DNA of 64,000 nt from positions 62,001 through 126,000 of the forward strand of contig NZ_VCJO01000011.1 of assembly GCF_009712475.1 (NCBI RefSeq). The letters are read 5' to 3'. The notes beneath the pieces were generated by a model. That model was not told the DNA's origin and did no database searches. It saw only the letters and a list, made by a program, of their open reading frames with translations. Positions 32,871 to 44,283 of the stretch are shown here, piece by piece. A program made the position numbers and the translations under genes. Source of the DNA: Micromonospora sp. CP22. GTDB lineage: Bacteria; Actinomycetota; Actinomycetes; Mycobacteriales; Micromonosporaceae. Position 1 is the stretch's first letter; every line of letters begins with the position of its first letter.

Positions 32871-33680
32871 TCACCGGTCCTGCGACGGTGTGCGGGTGAC
32901 CAGGTGACGGTGTGGGCCGCCGGTCGGGCGGCTGGCCCGGCGGATCGGATCGAGGGTCTCGGCGAGCAGCGCGCTCATCGCGGGCGACGGCTCCAGCCGC
33001 AGCTCCCGCAGCAGCAGGTCCCGGTAGACGTAGTAGGCGTGCACCGCCTCGAAGGCGTTGCCCTCGGCGAGGTGGATGCGGACGACCAGTCGGTGTGGTG
33101 TCTCGCGCAGGGGCTCGGCGGCCATCGCCTCCAGCGCCGCCTCCAGCGCCTCGCCGTGCCGTCCGGCGGCCAGGTGTTGACCGGCGACCTGTTCCAGCAT
33201 GTGCAGCCGGAGTTGGCGCAGCCGTTCCCGGTCGGCCAGCACCCAGTCGTCGTACCAGCCGGGCAGCAGGTCGTGTCGACCGGCGGCGATGGCCTCCGCG
33301 GCGTCGTCCGGAGGGTGACCGTCCCGCACCCGGGCGGCGGTGTCGACGAGCAGGTCGACGTCGACCCGGACCGCCGGGTCGAGGCGGACGGTGTCGGCGG
33401 CGGTGGTCAGCGGGCAGTAGGGATCCTGGCGCAGCCGCCACAGCGCGGTCCGCAGTGAGGACAGTGCCCGTTCCTCGGTCGCCTCCGGCCAGAGCAGGCC
33501 CGCGAGGTGGGTACGGGTGGCGCCCGGCCGCAGCCCGATCAGCGCGATGATCCGTTGCAGGCCGCGCGGCACCACCACCGGGGTGTCGCCGTGCGTCAGA
33601 CGGAACCCGCCGAGCAGGTGTAACCGGATGTCGGCGTCGGGACGTGGGCTGGTGGTGGGCGTGGACGGAACAGCGGCCAC
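32871..33680 (-). CDS. SARP-family pathway activator
   Basis: The 269 aa protein is a small SARP. The N-terminal winged-helix DNA-binding domain covers about residues 18-100 (IRLHLLGGFRLTHGDTPVVV, LAGLLWPEATEERALSSLRT, ALWRLRQ). The bacterial transcriptional activator domain follows (DVDLLVDTAARV, LPGWYDDWVLADRERLRQLR). SARPs bind 11-bp-spaced repeats overlapping the -35 region of antibiotic and pigment promoters. The GTG at 33680 is the start best fitting the domain. It lies between the two polyketide transcripts and is the likely activator of both; repeats at 33943-34005 and 32827-32842 support this. Confidence 0.92.
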   Translation of the reverse strand: MAAVPSTPTTSPRPDADIRLHLLGGFRLTHGDTPVVVPRGLQRIIALIGLRPGATRTHLAGLLWPEATEERALSSLRTALWRLRQDPYCPLTTAADTVRLDPAVRVDVDLLVDTAARVRDGHPPDDAAEAIAAGRHDLLPGWYDDWVLADRERLRQLRLHMLEQVAGQHLAAGRHGEALEAALEAMAAEPLRETPHRLVVRIHLAEGNAFEAVHAYYVYRDLLLRELRLEPSPAMSALLAETLDPIRRASRPTGGPHRHLVTRTPSQDR

Positions 33681-33942
33681 GGCGGCACCCCCTGCGGAAC
33701 GCGTCGGTTGCGTGTCTCGGCCGGCTCCCGGTGTGGCCGCCGTGACGCCACTGTCGACTCGCTGGGCCGCCGCACACGGGGCGCGGTGCCGGGTCTGACC
33801 GCCGCGAAGATTATCAATCGCAGTTACTCTGGGTCAACAACGTTGTCGGCAATGCAACCCGTCCGACTCTTGTGAGACCGCCTCTGAACTGGACAATCGT
33901 GTGGATCATGCTGGTCGTGATCGCTCAGCTGAACCACAGATT

Positions 33943-33960
33943 GCGTCAACTCAGCGTCAC
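33943..33960 (-). promoter_or_regulatory. SARP-type direct repeats facing the SARP gene
   Basis: GCGTCAA (33943-33949) and GCGTCAC (33954-33960) are separated by 4 bp, giving an 11-bp repeat. On the minus strand they read GTGACGC and TTGACGC, pointing at the SARP gene; possible autoregulation. Confidence 0.55.
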
Positions 33961-33987
33961 CAACCCTAGGTCTTTCCGAAGGTGTCG

Positions 33988-34005
33988 GTGACGCCCGGGT
34001 GACGC
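33988..34005 (+). promoter_or_regulatory. SARP-type direct repeats of the main polyketide operon
   Basis: Two identical heptamers GTGACGC (33988-33994 and 33999-34005) are separated by 4 bp. They lie 79 bp ahead of the first gene of the rightward operon; nine bases after them is CATCGT, a plausible -10. The rest of the gap 33681-34083 is AT-richer (TTATCAATCGCAGTTACTCT) and holds no gene. Confidence 0.62.
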
Positions 34006-34083
34006 GGTGCTCCGCATCGTGGGCGACAGCCGTCCGGGCACATCCGGTGGCGTCGCCACCGACCCCATGGGGGGAGTACCAGC

Positions 34084-34410
34084 ATGGACCGAACGCTGAT
34101 CGTCGCGAAGGTGGACCCCGCCGCCGAGTCGGCGGTCGCCGAGATCTTCGCCGAATCCGACACGACCGAACTGCCCCGCCTGGTGGGGGTCCGGCATCGG
34201 TCGCTGTACCGCCTGCACGACCTGTACGTGCACCTCATCGAGACCGACTCGGCCGGTGATGGTGCCGTGGAGGCGGTTCGGGAGCACCCCGAGTTCGTCA
34301 GGGTCAGTGGCGAGCTGAGCCGCTACATCTCGCCGTACCTGCCGCAGTGGCGTTCGCCCCGGGACGCCATGGCACGCTGCTTCTACCGATTCGACGGGGG
34401 TCGGCCGTGA
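34084..34410 (+). CDS. TcmI-family polyketide cyclase (second copy)
   Basis: The 108 aa protein is a TcmI/WhiE-ORFVII-like cyclase: [40 protein letters not shown] and [20 protein letters not shown]. It is the first gene of the main polyketide operon, and its stop overlaps the GTG of the carboxylase gene (GTGA). GGGGGGAG lies upstream of the ATG. The two copies in this cluster share their C-terminal motif but differ in the middle, so they may act at different ring closures. Confidence 0.9.
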   Translation: MDRTLIVAKVDPAAESAVAEIFAESDTTELPRLVGVRHRSLYRLHDLYVHLIETDSAGDGAVEAVREHPEFVRVSGELSRYISPYLPQWRSPRDAMARCFYRFDGGRP

Positions 34411-36107
34411 CGGCCACCGCGCCGTCGGGCGAGACCCTGTGGTCCCGGTGCGGCGGCTGCGCCGCGCTGCTCTACCGCAAGCGGCTGCGCCGGAACCTCG
34501 ACGTCTGCCCGGAGTGCGGCCTGCACGCCCGACTCTCCGCGCCCGAGCGGGTCAGCCAACTTGTCGACCCTGGGTCGTTCCAGCCGCTGCCGGACCGCGC
34601 CGTCGAGGTGGACCCGATCGGGTTCGTCGACGTCCTGCCGTACCCGCACCGGCTCAGCGCCGCCCGTGCCGACACCGGTCTGCCGGAGGCGGTGCTCTGC
34701 GGCACCGCCACGGTGGCCGGGTCGCGCTGCGCGCTCGCGGTGATGGACTTCCGGTTCCTCGGCGGCAGCCTGGGCTGCGCCGTCGGCGAGCTGATCACCC
34801 GTACCGCCGAGCAGGCGCTGGACGCCGGTGTGCCGCTGGTCCTGGTCACCGCCTCCGGTGGTGCCCGGATGCAGGAGGGTGCCCTGTCGTTGATGCAGAT
34901 GGCCACGGTCAGCCAGGCGATGGCCGCGCTGCGCGAGGTCGGGCTGCTCACCGTCAGCGTGCTGACCGATCCCACCTACGGTGGCGTGGCGGCCTCCTTC
35001 GCCACCAGCGCCGACCTGGTCCTCGCCGAGAGCGGCGCCCGGATGGGCTTCGCCGGGCCCCGGGTGATCCGGCAGGTGACCGGCCGGAGCCTGCCGGAGG
35101 GATTCCAGACCGCCGAGTTCCTACTGCGGCACGGTCAGGTCGACATGGTGGTGCCGCGGCACGCGCTGCGTGCCCGACTGGCGACGCTGCTCGCGATGGC
35201 GGGCACCGGCCGGCGCGCCACGAGACGGTCCGGAACACCCGCCCCACCGACCACGGTGGCCCGGCCGGTCGAGGCGACCCGGGCACCGGCCCGCGACGCC
35301 TGGGAGACGGTACGCCTGGCCCGCCACCCCGGCCGCCCGACCACCCTGGACTACCTGGAGACCTGCTTCGACGGCTTCACCGAACTGCACGGCGACCGGC
35401 TCGGCGGCGACTGCCCGGCGGTGGTCGGCGGACTGGCCCGGCTCGACGGCCGGTCGGTGATGGTGGTCGGCCACCAGAAGGGACACACCACCGCCGAGCT
35501 GGCGGCCCGCAACTTCGGTATGGCCACCCCGGCGGGGCATCGCAAGGCGTTGCGGCTGATGCGGCTGGCGGCCCGGCTCGGGCTGCCGGTGGTGACCCTG
35601 GTCGACACCCCGGGCGCCGATCCGGGCGTGGCGGCGGAGGAGCACGGACAGGCGGCGGCCATCGCGGAGAACATCCTGACCCTGAGCATGCTGCCCACGC
35701 CGGTGGTGACCGTGGTGACCGGGGAGGGCGGCAGCGGCGGCGCGCTCGCCCTGGCGGTGGCCGACCGGGTGTTGATGCTCCAGCACGCGGTCTACTCGGT
35801 GATCAGCCCGGAGGGCTGCGCCGCGATTCTCTGGCCCGGTCGTACCGCCGCCCCGCAGGCCGCCCGGGCCCTGCGGTTGACCGCGCCGGATCTGTGCCGG
35901 CTCGGGGTCGTCGACGAGGTCGTCCCCGAGCCGGACGGCTCGGCCGCCGACGACCCCGAGGCGACCGCGCAGGCCGTCCGCCAGGCGCTGCTGGCGAACC
36001 TGCTGCCGCTGCTGGAGGTGCCGACGGAAACCCTCGTCCAACGGCGGCGGCGGCGCTTCCGCCGCTTCGGTGCCGCCCGTTCCGCTGCCTCGGCGGGTGC
36101 CCGGTGA
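34407..36107 (+). CDS. Acetyl-CoA carboxylase carboxyltransferase, fused beta-alpha subunits
   Basis: The 566 aa protein joins AccD (residues 1 to ~270) and AccA (from ~295). The N-terminus has a zinc ribbon CGGC...CPECG, then [20 protein letters not shown] of the beta subunit. The alpha half has [40 protein letters not shown] and [20 protein letters not shown]. It transfers CO2 from carboxybiotin to acetyl-CoA, making malonyl-CoA, the PKS extender. Such a cluster-dedicated enzyme is found in some type II PKS clusters. The GTG at 34407 overlaps the cyclase stop. Confidence 0.93.
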   Translation: MTATAPSGETLWSRCGGCAALLYRKRLRRNLDVCPECGLHARLSAPERVSQLVDPGSFQPLPDRAVEVDPIGFVDVLPYPHRLSAARADTGLPEAVLCGTATVAGSRCALAVMDFRFLGGSLGCAVGELITRTAEQALDAGVPLVLVTASGGARMQEGALSLMQMATVSQAMAALREVGLLTVSVLTDPTYGGVAASFATSADLVLAESGARMGFAGPRVIRQVTGRSLPEGFQTAEFLLRHGQVDMVVPRHALRARLATLLAMAGTGRRATRRSGTPAPPTTVARPVEATRAPARDAWETVRLARHPGRPTTLDYLETCFDGFTELHGDRLGGDCPAVVGGLARLDGRSVMVVGHQKGHTTAELAARNFGMATPAGHRKALRLMRLAARLGLPVVTLVDTPGADPGVAAEEHGQAAAIAENILTLSMLPTPVVTVVTGEGGSGGALALAVADRVLMLQHAVYSVISPEGCAAILWPGRTAAPQAARALRLTAPDLCRLGVVDEVVPEPDGSAADDPEATAQAVRQALLANLLPLLEVPTETLVQRRRRRFRRFGAARSAASAGAR

Positions 36108-36622
36108 AGGCCGCGCCCACGGTCGTCGGTCCGGAACCCGATCGGTGCGTCGACACCGACCCCGCCCTGGTCGAGCTGCGCCGACAGGCCCGCGAGTTCA
36201 TCGCCGAACTGGCCGCTCCGGTCCGCCGGCTGCGGCTGCGCCTCGGCGACGCCGAACTGGAGGTGGAGTGGGACCGACCGACCGGACCGGACCTGCCGTC
36301 GCGCCCGGCCGACGCCACGGCTCCCGCGCCACGGTCACCGACCGATTCCGCCGTGGCGGCACCGCTGCCGGCACCCGCGCCCCGCATCAGCGTGCGCTCG
36401 CCGATGGTCGGCACCTTCTACCGGTCGCCGCAGCCCGGTGCCGCGCCCTTCGTGGCCGTCGGCGACCTGGTCCGACCCGGGCAGGTCGTCGGCATCGTCG
36501 AGGCGATGAAGCTGATGAACGAGATCGCCGCCGACCGACCCGGCCGGGTGGTCGAGGTGCTGGTCGCCGACGGACAACCCGTGGAGTACGACCAGCCACT
36601 GGTCGCCCTGGACCCGGTCTGA
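36104..36622 (+). CDS. accB: Biotin carboxyl carrier protein
   Basis: The 172 aa protein ends with the biotinyl domain: [20 protein letters not shown], then [20 protein letters not shown], with Lys136 in EAMKLM as the biotin attachment site. A proline/alanine linker precedes it, and the N-terminus is helical ([20 protein letters not shown]). It carries CO2 between AccC and the fused transferase. GTG 36104 overlaps the carboxyltransferase stop (GTGA). Confidence 0.93.
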   Translation: MKAAPTVVGPEPDRCVDTDPALVELRRQAREFIAELAAPVRRLRLRLGDAELEVEWDRPTGPDLPSRPADATAPAPRSPTDSAVAAPLPAPAPRISVRSPMVGTFYRSPQPGAAPFVAVGDLVRPGQVVGIVEAMKLMNEIAADRPGRVVEVLVADGQPVEYDQPLVALDPV

Positions 36623-36635
36623 GAGCGGGCTGTCG

Positions 36636-39112
<2,477 letters not shown>

Positions 39113-39116
<4 letters not shown>

Positions 39117-40387
39117 CCACCCGGCGCACCGTGGTCACCGGCGTCGGTGTGGTGGCCCCCGGTGGGGTGACCCGGGACCGGTTCTGGAAGAACATCACCG
39201 AGGGACGTACGGCGACCCGACGGATCAGCTTCTTCGACCCGTCGCCGTTCCGGTCGCAGATCGCCGCCGAGTGCGACTTCGACCCGGACGCCGCCGGACT
39301 CGTCCCCGCCCAGCGGCAGCGCGCCGACCGGTACGTGCAGTTCGCGTTGGCCTGTGCCGCCGAGGCGATCGCCGACAGTGGACTGGAACTCACCGACGCC
39401 GAACGCGACCACTCCGGCGTGGTGCTCGGCACCGCGGTCGGCGGCACCACAGCGCTGGAACAGGAGTACGTGACGGTCAGCGACAGCGGCCGGCACTGGT
39501 TGGTCGACGCGGCGCTCGGCGGCCCGTACCTCTATCCGGCGTTGATGCCCAGCAGCCTGGCCGCCGACGTGGCGTGCCGCCACGGCCTGCACGGTCCGGC
39601 GCAGGTGATCTCCACCGGCTGCACCTCCGGCATCGACGCCATCGGGTACGCCCACCAACTCGTCGCCGACGGCGAGGCCGACATCGTGCTCGCCGGGGCC
39701 GCCGACTCACCCATCTCCCCGGTGACCGTGGCCTCCTTCGACGCGATCAAGGCGACCAGTCCGGACAACCACGACCCGGCACACGCCTCCCGCCCCTTCG
39801 ACGCCGACCGGCACGGCTTCGTGCTGGGCGAGGGGGCGGCGGTGTTGGTGTTGGAGGAGGCGGGACACGCCGCGCGGCGCGGCGCACACGTCTACTGCGA
39901 GGTGGCCGGTTATGCCAGCCGCAGCAACGGCTACCACATGACCGGGCTGCGGCCCGACGGACTGGAGATGGGGCTGGCCATCACCGACGCCCTGCGGCAG
40001 GCGCGGCTGGCTCCCGACGACGTCTCCTACATCAGCGCCCACGGCTCCGGCACCCGGCAGAACGACCGACACGAGACGGCCGCGTTCAAGCGGTCGCTCG
40101 GGTCGGCGGCGCACCGCGTGCCGATCAGCTCCATCAAATCGATGATCGGGCACTCGCTCGGCGCCATCGGGGCCATCGAGATGGCGGCGTGCGCGTTGGC
40201 CATCGAGTTCGGGGTGGTGCCGCCGACGGCCAACTGGACCACCCGGGATCCGGAGTGCGACCTGGACTACGTGCCCAACGAGGCACGGGAGGTGCCGGTG
40301 GACGTGGCGCTCTCGGTGGGCAGCGGGTTCGGCGGCTTCCAGTCGGCCATGCTGTTCCGCCGGTTGGCCCGGGAGGTGACCCGGTGA
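39113..40387 (+). CDS. Type II PKS ketosynthase alpha (KS-alpha)
   Basis: The 424 aa protein is a KAS II/KS-alpha enzyme. The nucleophile is Cys170 in [16 protein letters not shown]; the catalytic histidines are in [20 protein letters not shown] and [13 protein letters not shown]. It condenses malonyl units on the ACP together with KS-beta. The context (cupin, ACP-cyclase, TcmI cyclases, FAD hydroxylase) makes a pentangular spore-pigment-like product most likely. The ATG at 39113 overlaps the cupin stop. Confidence 0.96.
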
Positions 40388-40424
40388 GTGGGCGTCGGGT
40401 GCGGACAGTCGGCACGGTGACGAC

Positions 40425-41675
40425 ATGACCGGCGGACGGGCTGTGGTCACCGGCATCGGGGTGGTGGCACCCACCGGTGTCGGTGCGGAGGCGCACTGGC
40501 GATCGGTGCGCGCCGGTCGCCGCCGTACCGGACCGATCACCCTCTTCGACGCCTCCGGGTACCCGACCCGGTTCGGCGGCGAGGTGGCGGACTTCGACCC
40601 GGCCCGGTACGCCGACAACCGGGCTCTGGTGCAGACCGACCGGTGGACGCACCTCGGGTTCGCCGCCGCCTCGCTGGCACTGGACGACGCCGGCCTGCCG
40701 GAGCAGGCCCCCGACCCGTACGGCTGGGCGGTGACCCTGGCCAGCGCCTCCGGCGGCAACCTGTTCGGGCAGCGGGAACTGCAACGCCTCTGGTCGTCAC
40801 CGACGCGGACCGTCGGCGCGTACCAGTCGATCGCCTGGTTCTACGCGGCCAGCGTCGGGCAGCTCTCCATCCGGCACCAGGCCAAGGGCCCGTGCGGGGT
40901 GGTGGTGGCCGAGTCGGCCGGTGGGCTGGACAGCCTCGCCCACGCGGTGCGGACCGTCCGGCGGGGTACCTCGGTGGTGCTCGCCGGTGCGACCGAGTGC
41001 CCGCTGAGCCCGTACGCGCTGGCCTGCCAGCTGCGGTCCGGGCTGCTCAGCGAGGTGGCCGATGCACAGTGGGCCTACCGGCCGTTCGACGCCACCGCCA
41101 GCGGCTACCTGCCCGCCGAGGGGGGTGCGGTGTTCGTGGTGGAGGAGTTCGGCCACGCCCGAGCCCGAGGCGCGCGGATCTACGGTGAGGTGACCGGTTG
41201 GGGCACCACCCACGACGCGGCGCACACCACCGCGGACGGTGCCGGCAACCCGCACCAGTACGCCCGCGCCATTCGGCTGGCCCTGGGGCGGGCCGGAGTC
41301 GAACCGGACGAGGTGGACGTGGTGGTCCCCGACGCGCTCGGGGTGCCCCGCTACGACCGCTCCGAGGCCAGCGCGTTGCGTGCCGTCTTCGGTGCCCGCA
41401 CACCGCCGGTCAGCACCCACAAGGAGCTGACCGGACGGGCGCACCAGGGTGGGTCGGCACTGGACGTGGCCACCGCCCTGCTCGCGTTCGCACACGACAC
41501 GCTGCCCGCCTCGGCCGGGCCGGATGTCGTGGCCGAGGGCTGTGAACTGAACTTCCTGCGGGCCGAGCGTCGCCCGCGTACCCGGATCGCGTTGGTCTGC
41601 GCCCGGGGCTTCGACGGATTCAACAGCGCGCTGGTGCTGCGCGGCGCGCCACCGGCCGGACAGGAGTGGCTATGA
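40425..41675 (+). CDS. Type II PKS ketosynthase beta / chain length factor
   Basis: The 416 aa protein is a KS paralogue lacking the catalytic Cys. At the equivalent place it has VVVAESAGGLDSLAHA with Ser164; most chain length factors have Gln there. It forms the heterodimer with KS-alpha and sets chain length. The C-terminal histidine region is also altered (STHKELTGRAHQGGSALDVA). A 37-bp gap separates it from KS-alpha; its stop overlaps the monooxygenase start (ATGA). Confidence 0.95.
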   Translation: MTGGRAVVTGIGVVAPTGVGAEAHWRSVRAGRRRTGPITLFDASGYPTRFGGEVADFDPARYADNRALVQTDRWTHLGFAAASLALDDAGLPEQAPDPYGWAVTLASASGGNLFGQRELQRLWSSPTRTVGAYQSIAWFYAASVGQLSIRHQAKGPCGVVVAESAGGLDSLAHAVRTVRRGTSVVLAGATECPLSPYALACQLRSGLLSEVADAQWAYRPFDATASGYLPAEGGAVFVVEEFGHARARGARIYGEVTGWGTTHDAAHTTADGAGNPHQYARAIRLALGRAGVEPDEVDVVVPDALGVPRYDRSEASALRAVFGARTPPVSTHKELTGRAHQGGSALDVATALLAFAHDTLPASAGPDVVAEGCELNFLRAERRPRTRIALVCARGFDGFNSALVLRGAPPAGQEWL

Positions 41676-41983
41676 CACGAGCACGGGTGGTCTTCCTGGT
41701 CCGGGTGCCCGACGAGCGCACCGGGGACTTCCTCCGGGCGTACGAGGCGGTCCGGCATCTGGTCGCCGAGGGGGTGCCGGGCCACCTGGTCGACCAGGTG
41801 TGCCGCTCGTCGACCGACCCGGAGCAGTGGCTCATCACGAGTGAGTGGACCAGCCTGGCCCACTTCGAGGCGTGGGAGCGCAGCCCGGAGCACCGCGAGT
41901 TGGTCCGGCCGATGCGGGAGTGTTTCACCGACGCCCGGTCGCTGCGTTTTCACATCCACGCGCAGACCCCGGTGCCGGCCTGA
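41672..41983 (+). CDS. ABM-family monooxygenase-like protein
   Basis: The 103 aa protein has the antibiotic biosynthesis monooxygenase fold: ARVVFLVRVPDERTGDFLRA, then SSTDPEQWLITSEWTSLAHF and EAWERSPEHRELVRPMRECF. These cofactor-free enzymes oxidise anthrone-type polyketide rings to quinones, or have lost catalysis. It ends the coupled polyketide operon. The gap 41984-42469 after it contains only a weak small ORF (42211) and an AT-richer stretch near 42080-42110. Confidence 0.88.
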   Translation: MTRARVVFLVRVPDERTGDFLRAYEAVRHLVAEGVPGHLVDQVCRSSTDPEQWLITSEWTSLAHFEAWERSPEHRELVRPMRECFTDARSLRFHIHAQTPVPA

Positions 41984-42210
41984 CCGGCCGGCACGCTCGG
42001 TGGCGCGGCGTTCACCAACGGTCGACACACGGATTCGATCATCCTCGCCGGGTGGCCCGGCGACAATCCGGTCAGTCGCCCGTTTTGGGGCATCCATTTG
42101 CATGAAGCAATGTTCACCGGGCCTGCCGTAGGGTTCCCGACAGTACCTCGCCGAGGTGACCTGCGGCCCGCACGCACGTCGGTGAGGTTGACGTTGGGGG
42201 TGGAGAGGGC

Positions 42211-42408
42211 ATGACCGGACCGCTGTTCTCGCCGGGCGAGACCGACCGGCGGCCGCCGGTCGGTCTGTCGCCCTCCGTCGACGCCCGCCTCGACCCGGCG
42301 CGCGGTGGCGATCCGCTGGCCCGACCCGTCGCCGACCGGTCGGCTGGCCGTGGACGGTCGTGGCGATCGGGGGCGTCGGCGTCACCCGAGGTCGACTCGG
42401 CCGGCTGA
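42211..42408 (+). CDS. Possible small protein, uncertain
   Basis: A 65-codon frame begins at ATG 42211 just after GTGGAGAGGGC, a good ribosome site. The product (MTGPLFSPGETDRRPPVGLS onward) is proline/arginine/serine-rich, has no recognisable domain and may be disordered. It lies directly ahead of the FMN-dependent dehydrogenase gene. Composition is close to that of noncoding high-GC frames, so it may not be real. Confidence 0.3.
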   Translation: MTGPLFSPGETDRRPPVGLSPSVDARLDPARGGDPLARPVADRSAGRGRSWRSGASASPEVDSAG

Positions 42409-42469
42409 ACGCGACCGGGCCGCCGGCCCTCGCGCGGACCGCGCTGGCGCACCGGGCCCCGGGTCGGCG

Positions 42470-43579
42470 ATGGTGGACCGCATGGAGATCACGTCCGGTC
42501 CGCCTCCGGCCTGTCTGGCCGACTACGCCGGTCTCGCCCGGACGGTGCTGCCGCCGGATGTCTGGGACTACCTGGACGGTGGCAGCGGCGCCGAGGTCAC
42601 CCTCGGCGGCAACCGCAGCGCCCTGGATCGGGTCGGTGTGCTGCCGAGGGTGTTGACCGGGGTCACCGCACCGAGGCTACGGACCCGGTTGCTCGGTCGG
42701 GACTACGCGATGCCGGTGGGGGTCGCGCCGATGGCTTACCAGCGGCTGGTGCACCCCGACGGTGAGCCCGCGCTGGCCACGGCGGCCCGGGAGGCCGGGG
42801 TGCCCTACCTGGCCAGCGTCCTCGGCAGCACACCGATCGAGCAGGTCACCGCGACCGGTGCCGACGTCTGGTTCCAGCTGTACTGGCTACGCCACCGGTC
42901 CGTGGTCTCCGACCTGCTGGCGCGGGTCCGCGCGGCCGGCTGCCGGGCCCTGGTGGTCACGGTGGACGTGCCGGTGCTCGGCCGCCGGTTGCGGGACCTG
43001 CGCAACGCCTTCCGGCTGCCACCGGAGTTGGTCCCGGCGAACCTGCCGGGTGGTCGCGACGACCTGGCCCACGGCGGTACGCCGGGCGTCACCCCGCTGT
43101 CCGCGTCGCACGACGCGGCCTTCACGCCGGCACTGACCTGGGCGGATCTGCGGTGGCTGCGGGAGCGGTGGGAGCTGCCGTTGGTGGTCAAGGGCATCCT
43201 CGATCCCGCCGACGCGGTGCGCGCCGTCGACGTCGGCGCGCAGGCGGTGGTCGTGTCCAACCACGGCGGTCGACAGCTCGACGGGGCTCCGGCCAGCGCC
43301 ACCATGCTGCCCGAGGTGGTCGCGGCCGTCGGTGGTCGGTGTGAGGTGCTGCTGGACAGTGGGATCCGAGGCGGCGTCGACGTGCTGCGCGCGCTGGCCA
43401 TGGGCGCCGACGGTGCCCTGGTCGGTCGACCGATGCTCTGGGCTCTGGCGGTCGGTGGGCGACGTTCGGCCGGTGCCGCGTTGACCCTGCTCGCCGACGA
43501 GTTGCGGGACGCGTTGGCCCTGGCCGGTTGTGCCGATCCGGCGGCTGCCCGAGCGCTGCGTACGGTGCAGGTGGGCTGA
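42470..43579 (+). CDS. FMN-dependent alpha-hydroxy acid dehydrogenase/oxidase
   Basis: The 369 aa protein is a lactate oxidase/glycolate oxidase family TIM barrel. Diagnostic parts are VWDYLDGGSGAEVTLGGNRS, MPVGVAPMAYQRLVHPDGEP, the Lys of LPLVVKGILDPADAV, and SNHGGRQLDGAPASATMLPE with the catalytic His and Arg. It oxidises a 2-hydroxy acid using FMN. ATG 42470 is taken; ATG 42482 is an alternative. It lies 486 bp after the polyketide operon, so membership in the cluster is doubtful. Confidence 0.9.
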   Translation: MVDRMEITSGPPPACLADYAGLARTVLPPDVWDYLDGGSGAEVTLGGNRSALDRVGVLPRVLTGVTAPRLRTRLLGRDYAMPVGVAPMAYQRLVHPDGEPALATAAREAGVPYLASVLGSTPIEQVTATGADVWFQLYWLRHRSVVSDLLARVRAAGCRALVVTVDVPVLGRRLRDLRNAFRLPPELVPANLPGGRDDLAHGGTPGVTPLSASHDAAFTPALTWADLRWLRERWELPLVVKGILDPADAVRAVDVGAQAVVVSNHGGRQLDGAPASATMLPEVVAAVGGRCEVLLDSGIRGGVDVLRALAMGADGALVGRPMLWALAVGGRRSAGAALTLLADELRDALALAGCADPAAARALRTVQVG

Positions 43580-43668
43580 CCGCGTGCGGCGACTCATCGC
43601 GTTCATCCGTTCGCAATCTGTGACGCCCACCCTGCCGCCGTCCTGCGTGGACGGTCATAATGGTCGAC

Positions 43669-43920
43669 ATGGTTGCCTGGGAGTACGCCCTGCTGGTCCG
43701 CCGCTACCAGGGGCAGGGCCGCAATTTCCATGTCTCGTTCGTCTGGTACGGCCCCGACGGGTCTCGCAAGGACATCACCGCGTACGGCGACACCGCCATC
43801 GCGCATCTCAACCGCGCCGGGCGCGACGGTTGGGAACTCGTCTCCGCCGCCGAGGATGTGAACAACGTGCAGGGCAGCACCGAGGTGCACCGCTACCACC
43901 TCAAGCGCCCGCTCGCCTGA
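43669..43920 (+). CDS. Small conserved protein (DUF4177-like)
   Basis: The 83 aa soluble protein (VAWEYALLVRRYQGQGRNFH, then GDTAIAHLNRAGRDGWELVS) resembles small DUF4177-type proteins, which have an alpha/beta fold with a GWELV end. Function unknown. ATG 43669 is chosen because CATAAT ends 7 nt upstream, a leaderless promoter pattern; an ATG at 43660 is also in frame. Confidence 0.68.
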   Translation: MVAWEYALLVRRYQGQGRNFHVSFVWYGPDGSRKDITAYGDTAIAHLNRAGRDGWELVSAAEDVNNVQGSTEVHRYHLKRPLA

Positions 43921-44041
43921 TTTGCGGGCCGGGTGCTCGGCGTCCCCGAGTGCCCGGCCCCCCGACCTGGTGCGGCCGAGTTCCTGGTGGTTTGCCGGGA
44001 TGGCAGCGCGCTCTGATCCAGTGCCGTTTGACAGCAACCGA

Positions 44042-44057
44042 ATGTTAGCGTGAACAT
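44042..44057. promoter_or_regulatory. Orphan LacI-type palindrome
   Basis: ATGTTAGCGTGAACAT is an imperfect palindrome close to the GTTAGCGCTAAC operators of LacI-family sugar regulators. No coding sequence starts next to it; convergent genes end on both sides. The rest of 43921-44283 contains an inverted repeat AGGTC/GACCT at 44061-44080 and a strong hairpin, but no gene. Confidence 0.35.
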
Positions 44058-44195
44058 AGAGGTCAGTTAGTGCAGACCTGTCGGTCGTCGCCGGATGTCC
44101 GCGCGCGAACGCCCGGCACGCCTGTGGAAGGACCGGACGTTCTCCGCCCGTCGCCGCGGGTGACCGTGACCGCACCGTCCGGTGAGTCGCCACGT

Positions 44196-44240
44196 CCGCC
44201 GGTGTCGGCGCCCGGCTTGGGCGGGCGCCGACACCGGCGG
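44196..44240. terminator. Strong hairpin between convergent genes
   Basis: CCGCCGGTGTCGGCGCCCG (44196-44214) pairs perfectly with CGGGCGCCGACACCGGCGG (44222-44240), a 19-bp stem with a 7-base loop. It lies 44 bp beyond the glyA stop and probably terminates glyA and the convergent small gene. No U-tract follows, as usual in high-GC actinomycetes. Confidence 0.7.
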
Positions 44241-44283
44241 AACTGGCTGTCACGGTTCGCGAGGTCCTCGACGGCGCTCGCCG

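Noticed and set aside
32859-32874. GGTGACGCGTCGTCACC palindrome beside the SARP stop as an operator
   Set aside because: It overlaps the end of the SARP coding region and has an inverted rather than an 11-bp direct repeat, so it was not counted as a SARP site.
33904-33922. GATCATGCTGGTCGTGATC inverted repeat in the SARP upstream region
   Set aside because: Short GATCA half-sites could arise by chance and no regulator with such a site is known to me in this context.
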